From contig CAUJIW010000072.1 of assembly GCA_963205175.1 (NCBI GenBank), forward strand, positions 1-34,710: DNA of 34,710 bases, read 5' to 3'. A program made the translations under genes and the position numbers. This DNA is from Pseudomonadota bacterium. GTDB taxonomy: Bacteria; Pseudomonadota; Alphaproteobacteria; Sphingomonadales; Sphingomonadaceae. The notes under the pieces were generated by a model. It worked only from the letters and a program-made list of their open reading frames with translations. It was not told the DNA's origin and did not search any database. Positions 8,352-17,204 of this stretch are shown piece after piece (position 1 is the first letter of the stretch; each line of letters starts with the position of its first letter).

Positions 8352-8486
8352 CATCGCTGGCGGCGAGCCGCGCCTGCCGCCATCGCCCACCCGCGTCCAT
8401 CCATCCTCGCGCGTTCGAGGGTACCGGCGTAACGTTACGGGAACGGGATCAAAGCCTCCACGGCCGGAAGGGGCGGCATATAAGTT

Positions 8487-8527
8487 GGCGGCCACGAAGC
8501 TCGGCTAGGAGATGCCTCGTGGCCGCC
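8487..8527. terminator. Inverted repeat between convergent genes
   Basis: Perfect 11-bp inverted repeat, GGCGGCCACGA at 8487-8497 and TCGTGGCCGCC at 8517-8527, with a 19-base loop. It lies between the convergent alpha/beta-hydrolase and monooxygenase genes. It lacks a T-tract on either strand, so I call it a possible bidirectional terminator or mRNA 3' stabiliser. I see nothing else in 8352-8599. Confidence 0.5.
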
Positions 8528-8599
8528 GGGGGAGTCGTGCAGTCCGGTTCAGGCGCGGACGCGGGCATCGACATGCCGCCGTGTCCGGCCCCAGCATCA

Positions 8600-9799
8600 T
8601 CAGTTGATGCCCGCCTCCTGCTGCAGGCTCTCGTACATCGACTGACGCATCAGATACTGGCGACGCAGTGCAGGCGTTTCCGCGATCTCCTGCATCTTGA
8701 GCTCCTGCGGACTGCGCTCGGCCGACCTGGCCGCCTCCAGCGTCTGCTTGTTCTCGATGGTCTGGGCCTGGACGAAGCTCTGCGCGATCGTCCGCCGCTG
8801 ACGGCCATAGCGCTCCGTCTCGGCCTGCCAGTTGGCACCGTTGAGATAGATATCCTTCAGCTTGGTTGTCAGGTTCCACACATCGTGGATGCCCGAGTTC
8901 ATGCCGAAGCCACCCAGCGGGTTGTTGAGGTGGGCGGCATCGCCGGCCAGCAGCACCCGGCCATGGCAGAATTCCTTCACCACCCGCTGGTGCACGCGAT
9001 AGAGCGTGCGATGGCTGGTCTCGATCGGCCTGTCATCTCCCAGAAGCCGCTTGAACACCGCATCCTTGTAGGATTCGGACAGCAGCTCGTCATCGGTGGT
9101 ATTGATGTCGGTCGGCACCAGAATGCGCCAGAACTCGGGTACCTTGAGCAGCACATACCACTCGGTGGCGTCAGCCACGTAGTTCACAGACGCCAGGCGA
9201 TCGAAGTGCTGCTCCACCGGATAGCGGGTCGACAGCGTCAGGAAGCGCTCCGGATAGGTGAAGCCCTCGAACTCGGTCCGCGTCCACTTTCTGATCGTGC
9301 TGTTGGAACCATCCGCGGCGATGAGGAAATCCGCCCGGATGGTCTCGATCGCCATCGGCGTCTCGACATACACCGTCACGCCATCGGCATCCTGATCATA
9401 GGCAAGGACACGATGCTGGAAATTCACCGACCCCGGCTTCAGGGCCTCAAGCTTGGTGGTGAGCAGACGCGACAGCTTGAACTGCTCGCACTGCAGGCGG
9501 TACGGATGCTTCGAGATGTCCGACAGCTCGGTCAGGTCGAACTCGATGATGTCGCCGCTGCGGCGGTTGCGATAGTGGTAGGAAGGTGCCCGCAGGCCCT
9601 GGCTCTCCAGCTCTTCCAGCAGGCCGAGTTCGGCCATCATGTCGAGGGTGGGTGGATGCATCGTCGACGCCCGCATGTCCTCGGGGCAGAAGGGCAGCAC
9701 CTCAACCAGCAGGACGTCGATTCCCGCCTGGGCCAAGCGATAGGCTGCCGTCGCCCCCACAGGACCACCACCGGCTACCAGCACTTGTGTCCGCCTCAT
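8600..9799 (-). CDS. Class A FAD-dependent aromatic monooxygenase (PHBH/UbiH type)
   Basis: A 399-residue single-component flavin monooxygenase. It shows the dinucleotide motif VLVAGGGPVGATAA (GGGPVG at 10-15), RASTMHPPTLDMM near residue 45, the DG motif LIAADGSNSTIR near 165, and the GD motif RVLLAGDAAHLNNPLGGFG near 275-295. The family uses NAD(P)H, FAD and O2 to hydroxylate, or oxidatively open, aromatic and heteroaromatic rings; nearest general classes are p-hydroxybenzoate hydroxylase and FAD_binding_3 proteins. AAAGGGG lies before the start on the minus strand. It is monocistronic, divergent from a Tat-exported hydrolase. In context it is a candidate for an early ring-oxidation step, with the substrate unknown. 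Confidence 0.88.
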   Translation of the reverse strand: MRRTQVLVAGGGPVGATAAYRLAQAGIDVLLVEVLPFCPEDMRASTMHPPTLDMMAELGLLEELESQGLRAPSYHYRNRRSGDIIEFDLTELSDISKHPYRLQCEQFKLSRLLTTKLEALKPGSVNFQHRVLAYDQDADGVTVYVETPMAIETIRADFLIAADGSNSTIRKWTRTEFEGFTYPERFLTLSTRYPVEQHFDRLASVNYVADATEWYVLLKVPEFWRILVPTDINTTDDELLSESYKDAVFKRLLGDDRPIETSHRTLYRVHQRVVKEFCHGRVLLAGDAAHLNNPLGGFGMNSGIHDVWNLTTKLKDIYLNGANWQAETERYGRQRRTIAQSFVQAQTIENKQTLEAARSAERSPQELKMQEIAETPALRRQYLMRQSMYESLQQEAGIN

Positions 9800-10051
9800 G
9801 GTTGACTATCCCCTTTCAGTCGCCGGCAATTGGCTTCAATTCTGACGTTAAATCGATGCCCTAGGGGTAGCGCCGGATTGTCACGATGCGCTGTGAGAGC
9901 ATTGGGACTGTCCGTCTGACGGGTAAAACAAGGGGGTGACAGAGATTAACGACCCACGCCGACCGCATGTCGCTCCGTCAGTCGGATAGCCCGCCGCCGT
10001 CAGGGGGCGGATTGCTGGACGAACATGGCGGTCGCGCGCTAGCCTGCGGTC
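9800..10051. promoter_or_regulatory. Divergent promoter region, monooxygenase / secreted hydrolase
   Basis: About 250 bases between divergent genes. It is visibly less GC-rich near 9830-9860 and 9925-9950, as expected for promoters. I find a GCGGATT half-site near the right end (about 10007) but no full copy of the TATCCGC palindrome. No small ORF with coding character is seen. Confidence 0.4.
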
Positions 10052-10948
10052 ATGACGATACACATCACCCGACGTTCCCTGCTCGCCGGCATGGCGGCCA
10101 CGGTCTGCCTGCCCGCCGCCGGAGCGCATTCCGCCGCGCCGACGACACTGACGCTGACGCTGACGGCCGCCGACGGACGCCAGATACCGGTGAACGCATG
10201 GCCAGCACATGCACCACATCGGGGGGTGATTTTCTTCTCACATGGCGCCCTGTCGGCGCCACGCTATTACGATGCCCTGATACAGCCGGCCGCCGCCGCG
10301 GGTTATGACGTTTACGCGCCACTGCATGTCGACTCGGCGGAGCACCCGCTGACATCACGCTATCCCGGCCTCGCCAGCTGGAAGGCCCGTCTGGAGGACA
10401 TGCGGGCGCTTGCCGCGCATCTGGGCGAGCAGCCCTATGTCGCCATGGGGCACAGCTACGGCGCCCTCGTCGCCCTCACGCTCGGCGGCGCCGCAGCGGT
10501 GCGGCCGGAAGGCTACGCCGGTCCGATGCACGACCCGAGGGTGAAAGCCGTCGTCGCCTTCTCGCCGCCGGCGCCGGTGCCGGCGCTGATCGAGGCCCGG
10601 GGCTACGGCACGCTTGTGACCCCTGCCCTGATCCAGACCGGCACCCGCGACATCCTGCCGGGCATGGAGAACAACCCCGACGCCTGGCGCGGCCATCTGG
10701 CGGCGTATGACAATGCCGCCGGCGGCGGCAACCGCTACGCGCTGGTGCTGGAGGGCGTCGACCACTATTTCGGTGGTGCAATCTGTCGTCTTGACCTGGC
10801 CGGCCCCCGGCAGAATGACCAGCTGGCGCGGGCGACTGCCATGGCCGCCCTCTTCCTGAAGGCCTTTGGCAGCGGCGACGAGGCGGCGCGCCAGGAACTC
10901 GACCGCCAGCTTGCCGCGACCGGGCCGGTTCAGTTGCGCGTGAAATAG
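10052..10948 (+). CDS. Tat-exported alpha/beta-hydrolase
   Basis: A 298-residue alpha/beta-hydrolase with an N-terminal twin-arginine signal, TRRSLLAGMAATVCLPAAGA, with likely cleavage near AHSA (about residue 28), so it should act in the periplasm. The nucleophile elbow is GHSYG (S135), the oxyanion region FFSHGALSAP, the acid probably D in TGTRDILPG, and the base His in GVDHYFGG. The triad therefore looks intact, unlike the hydrolase at 7548-8351. The family includes chlorophyllase-like and dienelactone-type esterases. It may release an ester or amide from the imported substrate before uptake. No good Shine-Dalgarno is visible, but the RR signal supports this start. Confidence 0.84.
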   Translation: MTIHITRRSLLAGMAATVCLPAAGAHSAAPTTLTLTLTAADGRQIPVNAWPAHAPHRGVIFFSHGALSAPRYYDALIQPAAAAGYDVYAPLHVDSAEHPLTSRYPGLASWKARLEDMRALAAHLGEQPYVAMGHSYGALVALTLGGAAAVRPEGYAGPMHDPRVKAVVAFSPPAPVPALIEARGYGTLVTPALIQTGTRDILPGMENNPDAWRGHLAAYDNAAGGGNRYALVLEGVDHYFGGAICRLDLAGPRQNDQLARATAMAALFLKAFGSGDEAARQELDRQLAATGPVQLRVK

Positions 10949-11007
10949 CGCCGCCCGATCCTGCCGCCGGTTCACCGCGGCCCACGCCGTTGACCGGGTC
11001 GCCACGG

Positions 11008-11045
11008 AAAAAACGAAGGCGGAGGCCTACTCGAAACCCCCGCCT
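11008..11045 (-). terminator. Rho-independent terminator for the helper/methyltransferase operon
   Basis: On the minus strand, AGGCGGGGG pairs with CCTCCGCCT (9 bp with one G-U wobble, 11-base loop), followed within a few bases by TTTTTT. It sits 24 bases beyond the stop of the small helical protein. Read on the plus strand, the stem is followed only by GATTT, so it is probably weak for the facing hydrolase gene. Confidence 0.8.
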
Positions 11046-11068
11046 CGATTTGTCATCGACATGCCGGA

Positions 11069-11437
11069 TCAGCGCTCGGCGATTTCCTCGATCATCGAGC
11101 GGAACTGGTCTTCCGATTCCGCTTCGGCGACCTCGCGCGCTTCCTTGCGCATCAGATAGAACAAGCGGTCGAGAAAATCCTGCCGCCAGGCCTCCCGGGC
11201 CTCCAGCGCCTCCTGATCCAGCTTCAGCGCCTCGATGCCGGCGGCCAGATCCAGTCCATTGGCCTTGGCGACACGCTCGGCGGAGTCGAGGCGATCATGG
11301 ACGACCGCGATCTCGTTGGCGAGCACCATGATCATGGACATCGCCTGATCCAGGCCGGGGGCCTGATAAAAGGTCGGGCGCTTGCCCTTGGCGTCCTTGA
11401 TGACATGCGGACGTTCGTTGCTGTGGATCACGGTCAT
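11069..11437 (-). CDS. Small helical partner of the adjacent methyltransferase (unrecognised family)
   Basis: A 122-residue acidic, predominantly helical protein that I do not recognise. After GKRPTFYQAPGLDQA there is a hydrophobic helix, MSMIMVLANEIAVVHDRLDS, then long charged amphipathic helices rich in Glu and Arg, which look coiled-coil-like. Its ATG overlaps the stop of the methyltransferase gene by four bases (ATGA), implying coupled translation and a physical partnership. A paralogue at 33541-33900 shares the GKRPxF start, the AxExAVxxxRxDxxER pattern and the same position after a homologous methyltransferase. No signal peptide, metal motif or enzyme motif is seen. A structural or allosteric subunit is my inference. 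Confidence 0.8.
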   Translation of the reverse strand: MTVIHSNERPHVIKDAKGKRPTFYQAPGLDQAMSMIMVLANEIAVVHDRLDSAERVAKANGLDLAAGIEALKLDQEALEAREAWRQDFLDRLFYLMRKEAREVAEAESEDQFRSMIEEIAER

Positions 11438-12681
11438 GCGGCCTTCACCTGTTGCTGGGGTTTGCGGGCGATGAACACTTCCCAGCCGCCACCGGGCGCA
11501 TATTCACCGGCCGTGAATTCACGATCCGCAACCGCCGTCGCGGCCTCTTGGCTATAGCCACCGGACTCAGCGCCCATGAACTCCATCACGGCCATGGGAG
11601 CGGTATCGAAGCGGGCATCCGCGCGGTCGAACCCGGCGCGCTCGGCCAGCTCGAACTGGTCCATGTCACGCATGGCGCCCCAGAACGGCTCATTGTTGTA
11701 CCAGGTCTCGTTGTCGAGGATGAACTGGGTGAACGGGTCCATCAGGTCGAACGGCGGCAGATCGGCGTGGATCATCAGGCCGCCCGGTGCCAGCAGGCGG
11801 TTGCACTCCTTGAATATCCTCGGCATCGCCTTGCCGCTGGTTTCGTGCAGCAGGATGTGGCTCACCACCAGGTCGAAATGCTCGTCCGGGAAACGGGTCT
11901 CCTCGGCGTTCATCTGGGCGAAGTTGACCTCCAGCCCCAGACCCGCCGCACGCGCATGAGCATAACGCACCACCGGTCCACCGACATCGATGCCCCATAC
12001 TTCGGCGTCGGGGAAGAATTCCTTGTAGGGCAAGGTCGCATGGCCGACAGTGCACCCCATGTCGAGAATGCGACGCGGCTTGAAATCCGGCATGTGGCGC
12101 TTGAGGTAGTTGCACACCGAACGACCCATGTCGTCGTTGAGCGGCCCCATATAACCCATGGCGTAGAGGTAGACACCCCGATCATAGAGCGCGCCGACCG
12201 AGACATCGTCCGGCGCCACTTCCGACGCGTAGCCGCCAGGCATGCAGTGGATGTCGACCGCCGTCACATAACGCGGTGGCACGAAGCCCTGCGGAATGTC
12301 GAGCTTGGCCTTGGTCGAGGCGGAGAGCTTGCGCGCCTGTTCGATCAGGTCCAGCAGTTCACGATCAACGGACACGTTGACCGACTCCCACAACAACTCC
12401 TGAGCGATCCGGTTGGCGGCCGCATAATGCTGGAAGTAGAGTTCCTTGACCATGGCTGCGCGAATATCGCGCCGGTCAACCGGCGGCCGTCCGTGCTCCT
12501 TTTCGAACGCCTTGGCGACCCGCCCCTTGTATATGGGCGTCAATCCCGGCAACAGCTTGCCCTGAATGAACCCCTTGAAGCTCTTGGTGAACTCCTGCCG
12601 CGCCGCTTCATCGTGCGTCGGCTTGGTCAGCATCGGATGCTGGGCCTGCTGGAAGGTATTGAGCATCGACGGCATCTCCAT
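11434..12681 (-). CDS. SAM-dependent methyltransferase with N-terminal helical extension, copy 1
   Basis: A class I methyltransferase of up to 415 residues. The Rossmann domain begins at DFKPRRILDMGCTVGHATLP (motif I near 205-217, with TVGH in place of the usual GxG end) and D232 closes strand 2. VVSHILLHET and LLAPGGLMIHADLP follow. The first 200 residues form an extra helical domain ending in PRYVTAVDIHCMPGGY, whose HCMPG (145-149) is conserved in the second copy and could form part of the active site. The ATG at 12681 is the longest start; ATG at 12666 (MLNTFQQ) has GGAG nine bases upstream and may be the true start. It forms an operon with the small helical protein and is divergent from an MFS carrier. 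Substrate unknown. Confidence 0.83.
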   Translation of the reverse strand: MEMPSMLNTFQQAQHPMLTKPTHDEAARQEFTKSFKGFIQGKLLPGLTPIYKGRVAKAFEKEHGRPPVDRRDIRAAMVKELYFQHYAAANRIAQELLWESVNVSVDRELLDLIEQARKLSASTKAKLDIPQGFVPPRYVTAVDIHCMPGGYASEVAPDDVSVGALYDRGVYLYAMGYMGPLNDDMGRSVCNYLKRHMPDFKPRRILDMGCTVGHATLPYKEFFPDAEVWGIDVGGPVVRYAHARAAGLGLEVNFAQMNAEETRFPDEHFDLVVSHILLHETSGKAMPRIFKECNRLLAPGGLMIHADLPPFDLMDPFTQFILDNETWYNNEPFWGAMRDMDQFELAERAGFDRADARFDTAPMAVMEFMGAESGGYSQEAATAVADREFTAGEYAPGGGWEVFIARKPQQQVKAA

Positions 12682-12741
12682 CTAGTTTCAGGGAGAAAGT
12701 GAGCTTTTCGATACGGCCTGGCAAGAACAGCCCACACGCCA

Positions 12742-12758
12742 TATCCGCTCAGCGATCA
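12742..12758. promoter_or_regulatory. Candidate IclR-type operator, methyltransferase/MFS intergenic region
   Basis: TATCCGCTCAGCGATCA is an imperfect palindrome whose first 10 defined bases match the perfect site TATCCGC-n3-GCGGATA at 22710. It is nearly identical to the site at 28008 (14 of 16 positions). It lies 60-80 bases upstream of the methyltransferase start and about 200 bases upstream of the carrier. Binding by the IclR protein encoded at 21766-22632 is inferred. The rest of 12682-12962 shows no gene. Confidence 0.5.
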
Positions 12759-12962
12759 AGGAACTGTTTCACATGGCGTCGCCACGGCCTGACGTTCCAA
12801 GTTTTGCGCTGGATACCTGCCTGGGAGACGCAGCGAAATGACAAATATCAATCCGGCGCGACGCGAGAACCCCGGGCCCATCACCCTCGTCGTCGGCGCC
12901 GATGCTGCCCCTGGCGCACGATCGGCTCCATCATTTCCCGAATTCCCGCAGGAATAATCCAT

Positions 12963-14321
12963 ATGGCTGATGTGGCGGCAACACTTGATATCGGCTCACA
13001 AGCGGTCAAGCGGACCGGGCTTGCAGCCCAGATCGGCTATGGTGTCGGACAGATCGCCGGACAGGTATTCCGCGATCTACCCTCCCTGCTCCTGCTGTTT
13101 TTCATGACCACCGTGCTCGGCATCTCGCCGGCAATCGCCGGCGCGGCGATCTTTGTCCCCAAACTGGTGCTCGGCGCGGTATGCGACGTCGGCGTCGGCA
13201 TCATGTCCGATCGCCTGCGCCACAAGGTAGCGCGCCGCTGGTGGCTGCTTGTCGGCGTGTTCGGCGCGCCGTTGGCCATGATCCTGCTGTTTCATGTCCC
13301 CGATGGCTCAACAACCCTGCAAGTCGGCTATATCGCCGGCGTGTTCACGCTCTACATGGCCGTGTTCGGCGGCTTTTCCGTCCCCTACCTCGCCATGGCC
13401 GGCGATCTGACCACCACGCCGCGCGATCGCAGTGTCGTCATGGCGTGGCGCCTGGTCTTCACGGCGGTCGGCATCCTGACCTCCGGCATGCTGGCTCCCA
13501 ATCTGATCCAGCACTGGGGTGGCGGACAGGACGCTTACGAAAAGATGTCGCTGGTGCTGGCAGCAGTGTGCCCGACAGCACTGCTGGTGACCTTCTTCGC
13601 CACGGGAAAATCGACGCCGCGTCCCGGACCGTCTCTGGCTGCGTCGATCTCCACGACCCGGCTGACCCCGCGCGAGGCCATGCGCGTTCTGTTCCGCTCG
13701 CGCTTCGGCACCCTGCTGACCGCGACCCTGCTCCAGCTTACCGGCGCCGGCATGGGGTTCGCCACCATGCTCTACTTCCTGACCTACAACATGGCACGAG
13801 CCGACGCCTTCCAGTTGATCGGCGGACTTGTGGTGGCGGCGTGCGCCGCCATCGTCATTGCCCAGCCACTCTGGCTGGCGGTATCGACCCGCTTTGGCAA
13901 GTTGCCCGGCTACCTGATCGCCACCTTCCTGTATGCCATTTGCTATGCCATCTGGGCCTTCGCCGCGGACTGGGGCGTGGTGGTGGCCTATACCCTCTCG
14001 TTTGTTGCGGCCATCGGGCAGTCCGGCTGGACCATGCTGGGCTTCTCCATGATGTCGGACATCGCGGCGGAGGATAACCGCAACGCCGGCCTTTACTCGG
14101 CGGCCTGGATCGCCACCGACAAGATTTCCTTCGCTTTGGGCGGCACGCTGCTGGTGGGCGTGATCCTGTCCGCCTTTGGCTTCGACTCCGCCAAGGCCGT
14201 CCTTGGACAACCGCAATCCGACTCGGCGCTGCTGGGCGTCATGATTGCCTTCGGTATCACGCCAGCCGTGCTGAACGTGGTCGGCGCCCTGTTGCTGGCG
14301 CGCTGGGGCCGCCACCACTGA
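12963..14321 (+). CDS. MFS transporter, GPH (MelB-like) type
   Basis: A 452-residue integral membrane protein with about 12 hydrophobic segments. It has the GPH-like opening IGYGVGQIAGQVFRDLPSLLLLFF, then ILGAVCDVGVGIMSDRLRHK-type loop residues (DVGVGIMSDR near 70-80) and GFSVPYLAMAGDLTTTPRDR. The start ATG at 12963 is preceded by AGGA at good spacing; upstream in-frame codons look non-coding. GPH carriers are cation symporters for glycosides and, in sphingomonad-like catabolic loci, probably other organic acids. With the TonB receptor in the same window it gives a two-membrane import route. It is divergent from the methyltransferase operon and followed by a clear terminator. Confidence 0.87.
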   Translation: MADVAATLDIGSQAVKRTGLAAQIGYGVGQIAGQVFRDLPSLLLLFFMTTVLGISPAIAGAAIFVPKLVLGAVCDVGVGIMSDRLRHKVARRWWLLVGVFGAPLAMILLFHVPDGSTTLQVGYIAGVFTLYMAVFGGFSVPYLAMAGDLTTTPRDRSVVMAWRLVFTAVGILTSGMLAPNLIQHWGGGQDAYEKMSLVLAAVCPTALLVTFFATGKSTPRPGPSLAASISTTRLTPREAMRVLFRSRFGTLLTATLLQLTGAGMGFATMLYFLTYNMARADAFQLIGGLVVAACAAIVIAQPLWLAVSTRFGKLPGYLIATFLYAICYAIWAFAADWGVVVAYTLSFVAAIGQSGWTMLGFSMMSDIAAEDNRNAGLYSAAWIATDKISFALGGTLLVGVILSAFGFDSAKAVLGQPQSDSALLGVMIAFGITPAVLNVVGALLLARWGRHH

Positions 14322-14344
14322 GCGCCCGTCCATCCGGCGACCAG

Positions 14345-14378
14345 AACCCCGCGGCCTCGACAAGATCGCGGGGTTTTT
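14345..14378 (+). terminator. Rho-independent terminator after the MFS gene
   Basis: AACCCCGCG (14345-14353) pairs perfectly with CGCGGGGTT (14367-14375) over a 13-base loop, and the stem runs into TTTTT. It lies 24 bases after the transporter stop codon. Confidence 0.9.
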
Positions 14379-14411
14379 CGCGTTACCGCGCCTGAACGCA
14401 GAGCCTGGGTG

Positions 14412-14705
14412 TCAGACGGGATCGACGATCAACCGCGTCTCCACCTCACCCGCGCCCTCGCGCAACTTGGCGCCAGCGAGATATCCCGGTGACTTCGCGT
14501 AGGCGAGCGCCGCCTCGGCGGTCTCGAAACGACTCACCACCACGCGTTCCTCGGGGTCGACAGCGCCTTCCAGCACCTGAGCGACCTTGCCCCGCACCAG
14601 ATACTGTCCACCGAACCGTTCGTTGAGGCCGGCGATCGCCTTCAGATAGAGCCCGAATTTCTCAGGATTGGTCACCCGGACGGTGGCGACAATGTAAGCA
14701 GCCAT
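14412..14705 (-). CDS. DUF1330-type small ferredoxin-like-fold protein
   Basis: A 97-residue protein starting MAAYIVATVRVTNPEKFGLY, with FGGQYLVRGKVAQVLEG and VVVSRFETAEAALAYAKSPGY following. This is the pattern of DUF1330 proteins, small dimeric alpha/beta-barrel proteins of the ABM/EthD-like group. GGGAG sits seven bases before the ATG. Its function is not established; family members are often found in catabolic loci and may act on small reactive intermediates. It appears monocistronic, with the TonB receptor gene upstream in the same direction but 302 bases away. Confidence 0.82.
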   Translation of the reverse strand: MAAYIVATVRVTNPEKFGLYLKAIAGLNERFGGQYLVRGKVAQVLEGAVDPEERVVVSRFETAEAALAYAKSPGYLAGAKLREGAGEVETRLIVDPV

Positions 14706-15007
14706 GACAATCTCCCAATGTTGAAGGGCCGAAAATCAGGGACGCGCCGATCCGAACCAACGCGCCGGCGGGAAATTCCCCGCCTGTCGGGGAGCGGCAT
14801 GACGCCATGGAGGCCCCCGCCTACCCGCCCGGCGATGCCGGAAATGACGAAGGCGCGTGCGGTCAGACCACACACGCCCCTGCCTGTCGGCCGCGCCTGC
14901 CGGCAATGAGGCTCCCCACCCTGGCAGGCCTTGCCTGTGGCCGCTGGGTCAGCCTTTGCCGTCACCTCAGGCCGTTGCGGTCCGAGGTGACGACAAGCCC
15001 GCCGGTA
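14706..15007. other. Intergenic stretch with two inverted repeats
   Basis: Between the receptor stop and the DUF1330 start. CGTCACCTC (14960-14968) pairs perfectly with GAGGTGACG (14984-14992) just beyond the receptor stop, a possible 3' end structure without a T-tract. A shorter GGCGGG/CCCGCC hairpin lies at 14767-14784, upstream of the DUF1330 gene. No coding sequence is convincing here. Confidence 0.55.
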
Positions 15008-17173
15008 TCAGAACTTGTAACGCACGGTCGCCAGCACCGTACGCGGATCGACCGCGAACTGAGGCTGCACGACGGAGAAGCCGAAGCCGGTGGTCCAGCC
15101 CTTTTCCTGCAGAAGATTCTTGCCGCTCAGCTGCACCGTCCAGCGGTCATAGTCGTAGCCGACATAGCCACCGAGGAATTCCTGCTGCTTGACGAAGCCG
15201 ATGGCCACATTGTCGGCGGTCGAGAAGTAGGCCGCACGGGCGTTGAAGTCTGCACCCAGTCGCAGGCTGCCCGGACCGACATCGACCTCGTAGTCGAAGC
15301 CTACGGCGTAGGACCAGTCCGGGAACGCCGGCGGGTCGTTGTCGATGATGGAACAGGCCGCGCTGACCGTCGTGCTGCACGAGGTATATTTGCCATCATT
15401 GAGTGAAACGTTGCCCCACAGGGTGAAGCCATCGAATGCCCGCCAGGTGGCTTCCAGCTCGACACCTTTCAGCGTCGCATTGTAGTTCTCGACCACGAAC
15501 GTGCCAATATCGGGGCCGGACGCGACCGTCAGACTCTGCTGACGGTTGCGGATCTTGTTGTAGAAGCCCGCCAGATTCAGACGCAGTGTGCCGCCCAGCA
15601 GGTCGGACTTCACGCCAGCCTCATAGGCCGTGGTGTACTGCGGCAGGAATGGGGTGCTGATCTGGACCAGATTGCCCGCAAGGCCGTTGTAGCCTCCTGA
15701 CTTGAATCCTTGCGCATAGCTCGCATAGAGCAGGACGTCCGGCGTCACCTTGTAGTCAACGCCCAGTTTCGGCGTGAACCGGTCATACCGCTCATGCAGA
15801 TCGAACGCCGCACCGCCGATGCTGCCCTTCAGCTTCTTCTGGTCCAGCGTGTAGCGACCGCCGGCGATTAGCGACAGCGAGTCCGTCACGCGATAGGTCA
15901 ACTGGCCAAAGCCGGCGACACTGTCCGTGGTGGCGACGAACAGGGTCGATGACGGCGAGAAGAAGATCGTCGACAAAACGTCCTGCGTCGCCTTCTCGGT
16001 GAAGAAGTAGACACCGGCCACATAGTCGAGCCGCTCACCCAGACCGCCCGCCGCCTGGAATTCCTGGCTGAACTGCCACTGGTCGGTCTCGCTGACGCGA
16101 TCGAACAAAGCCACGGGATCATCGCTCGGCAGGCCGATCAGGCTGCCGGCGACGCCGCCGGAGAAATCCTGCCGCCAGTCATCGCTGAGCTCGGAGTAGC
16201 CGGTGATGGAGGTGAAGGTGCCGGTGTCATAGTCGGCGGAAAGCCGCAGTGTCGCGCCATACTGCGAAACCCTGGTGTAGGATTCGACTGGCGAGGCGAC
16301 CTTGCGATAGGAGCCCGTGGACGGCACGATCTCGCCGGCGACAATCGTCGTCGGCACCGCCCACTGACCATCACCATCGGTATGCATGTAGAATACGGTG
16401 AGCCGGCCGGTAACCGTGTCACCGGCATAGGCCACATCACCCTGAATGCCCTCGAAACTCTCGTCGCCGACCTTCTCGTCCAGCGTGACATTATACTGCC
16501 GGCCGCCGTCGCGGCCGCGCACCATGCCATTGAGCGACCCGCTCCACTTGCCATCCTCGCTCAGCGCACCGGTAACATAGCCCTTGAGACGGCGTTCGTT
16601 CCAGGTGCCAAAGCCTGCCTCGATGGTCCCGGAAAATTCCGCGCTCGGTGCCTTGGTGATCATGTTGACCGCGCCGGCCGAGGAATTGCGCCCGTACAGC
16701 ACACCCTGGGGGCCACGCACCACCTCGATGCGTTCCAGCTCCAGGAAATCCACCAGCGCGGCCGACAGGCGAGCGCGATAGACATTGTCGAGATAGATAC
16801 CGACTTCCGACTCCGACAGCGCCATGCCGCCATCCGTGATGCCGCCGCCGCGCACGTAGGGGCTTAGGCCGGCACTGCCGCCGGTAACGGAACTGAACTT
16901 GACGTTCGGCACGATCCGGTTGAGGTCAATGGCTGTCGATATCTGCATTTTCTGAAGAGTATCGGCGGTAACCGCGGACACCGCCGCCGGCACATCCTGC
17001 AGTTTCTGGTCGACACGCTGCGCCGAGACAATGATGTCGCCGAGTTCGGCGGCTTGCTCTGCGCCCGCCATCGCCGGCACGGTGGCGCCCGCCATGATGG
17101 CAAGCACCGATGCACCCGCCAGATAGCGGCGCGCGCGGACAAGAATATCGATCGTGACTGACTGATTGTTCAT
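15008..17173 (-). CDS. TonB-dependent outer-membrane receptor
   Basis: A 721-residue TonB-dependent receptor for active uptake across the outer membrane. The start at 17173 (MNNQSVTIDILVRARRYL) has GGAG about 10 bases upstream; the frame is open farther but without coding character. A signal peptide is visible (hydrophobic GASVLAIMAGATVPAMAG, cleavage near residue 37), followed by ELGDIIVSAQRVDQKLQDVP (TonB-box/plug start), the plug motif GPQGVLYGRNSSAGAVNM, and repeated beta-strand segments. It ends in ATVRYKF with the C-terminal Phe typical of beta-barrels. Style and length match sphingomonad/caulobacter receptors for xenobiotics or plant compounds rather than classic siderophore receptors. 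It is divergent from the decarboxylase-like operon, so the ligand is likely that pathway's substrate. Confidence 0.92.
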   Translation of the reverse strand: MNNQSVTIDILVRARRYLAGASVLAIMAGATVPAMAGAEQAAELGDIIVSAQRVDQKLQDVPAAVSAVTADTLQKMQISTAIDLNRIVPNVKFSSVTGGSAGLSPYVRGGGITDGGMALSESEVGIYLDNVYRARLSAALVDFLELERIEVVRGPQGVLYGRNSSAGAVNMITKAPSAEFSGTIEAGFGTWNERRLKGYVTGALSEDGKWSGSLNGMVRGRDGGRQYNVTLDEKVGDESFEGIQGDVAYAGDTVTGRLTVFYMHTDGDGQWAVPTTIVAGEIVPSTGSYRKVASPVESYTRVSQYGATLRLSADYDTGTFTSITGYSELSDDWRQDFSGGVAGSLIGLPSDDPVALFDRVSETDQWQFSQEFQAAGGLGERLDYVAGVYFFTEKATQDVLSTIFFSPSSTLFVATTDSVAGFGQLTYRVTDSLSLIAGGRYTLDQKKLKGSIGGAAFDLHERYDRFTPKLGVDYKVTPDVLLYASYAQGFKSGGYNGLAGNLVQISTPFLPQYTTAYEAGVKSDLLGGTLRLNLAGFYNKIRNRQQSLTVASGPDIGTFVVENYNATLKGVELEATWRAFDGFTLWGNVSLNDGKYTSCSTTVSAACSIIDNDPPAFPDWSYAVGFDYEVDVGPGSLRLGADFNARAAYFSTADNVAIGFVKQQEFLGGYVGYDYDRWTVQLSGKNLLQEKGWTTGFGFSVVQPQFAVDPRTVLATVRYKF

Positions 17174-17204
17174 TCGATGTATCTCCTGCACCTGTATCCC
17201 TCCG

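Noticed and set aside
12682-12962. SAM-responsive riboswitch in the methyltransferase/MFS intergenic region
   Set aside because: I looked for SAM-II-like pseudoknot elements but could not identify the conserved core. Only the palindrome at 12742 stood out.
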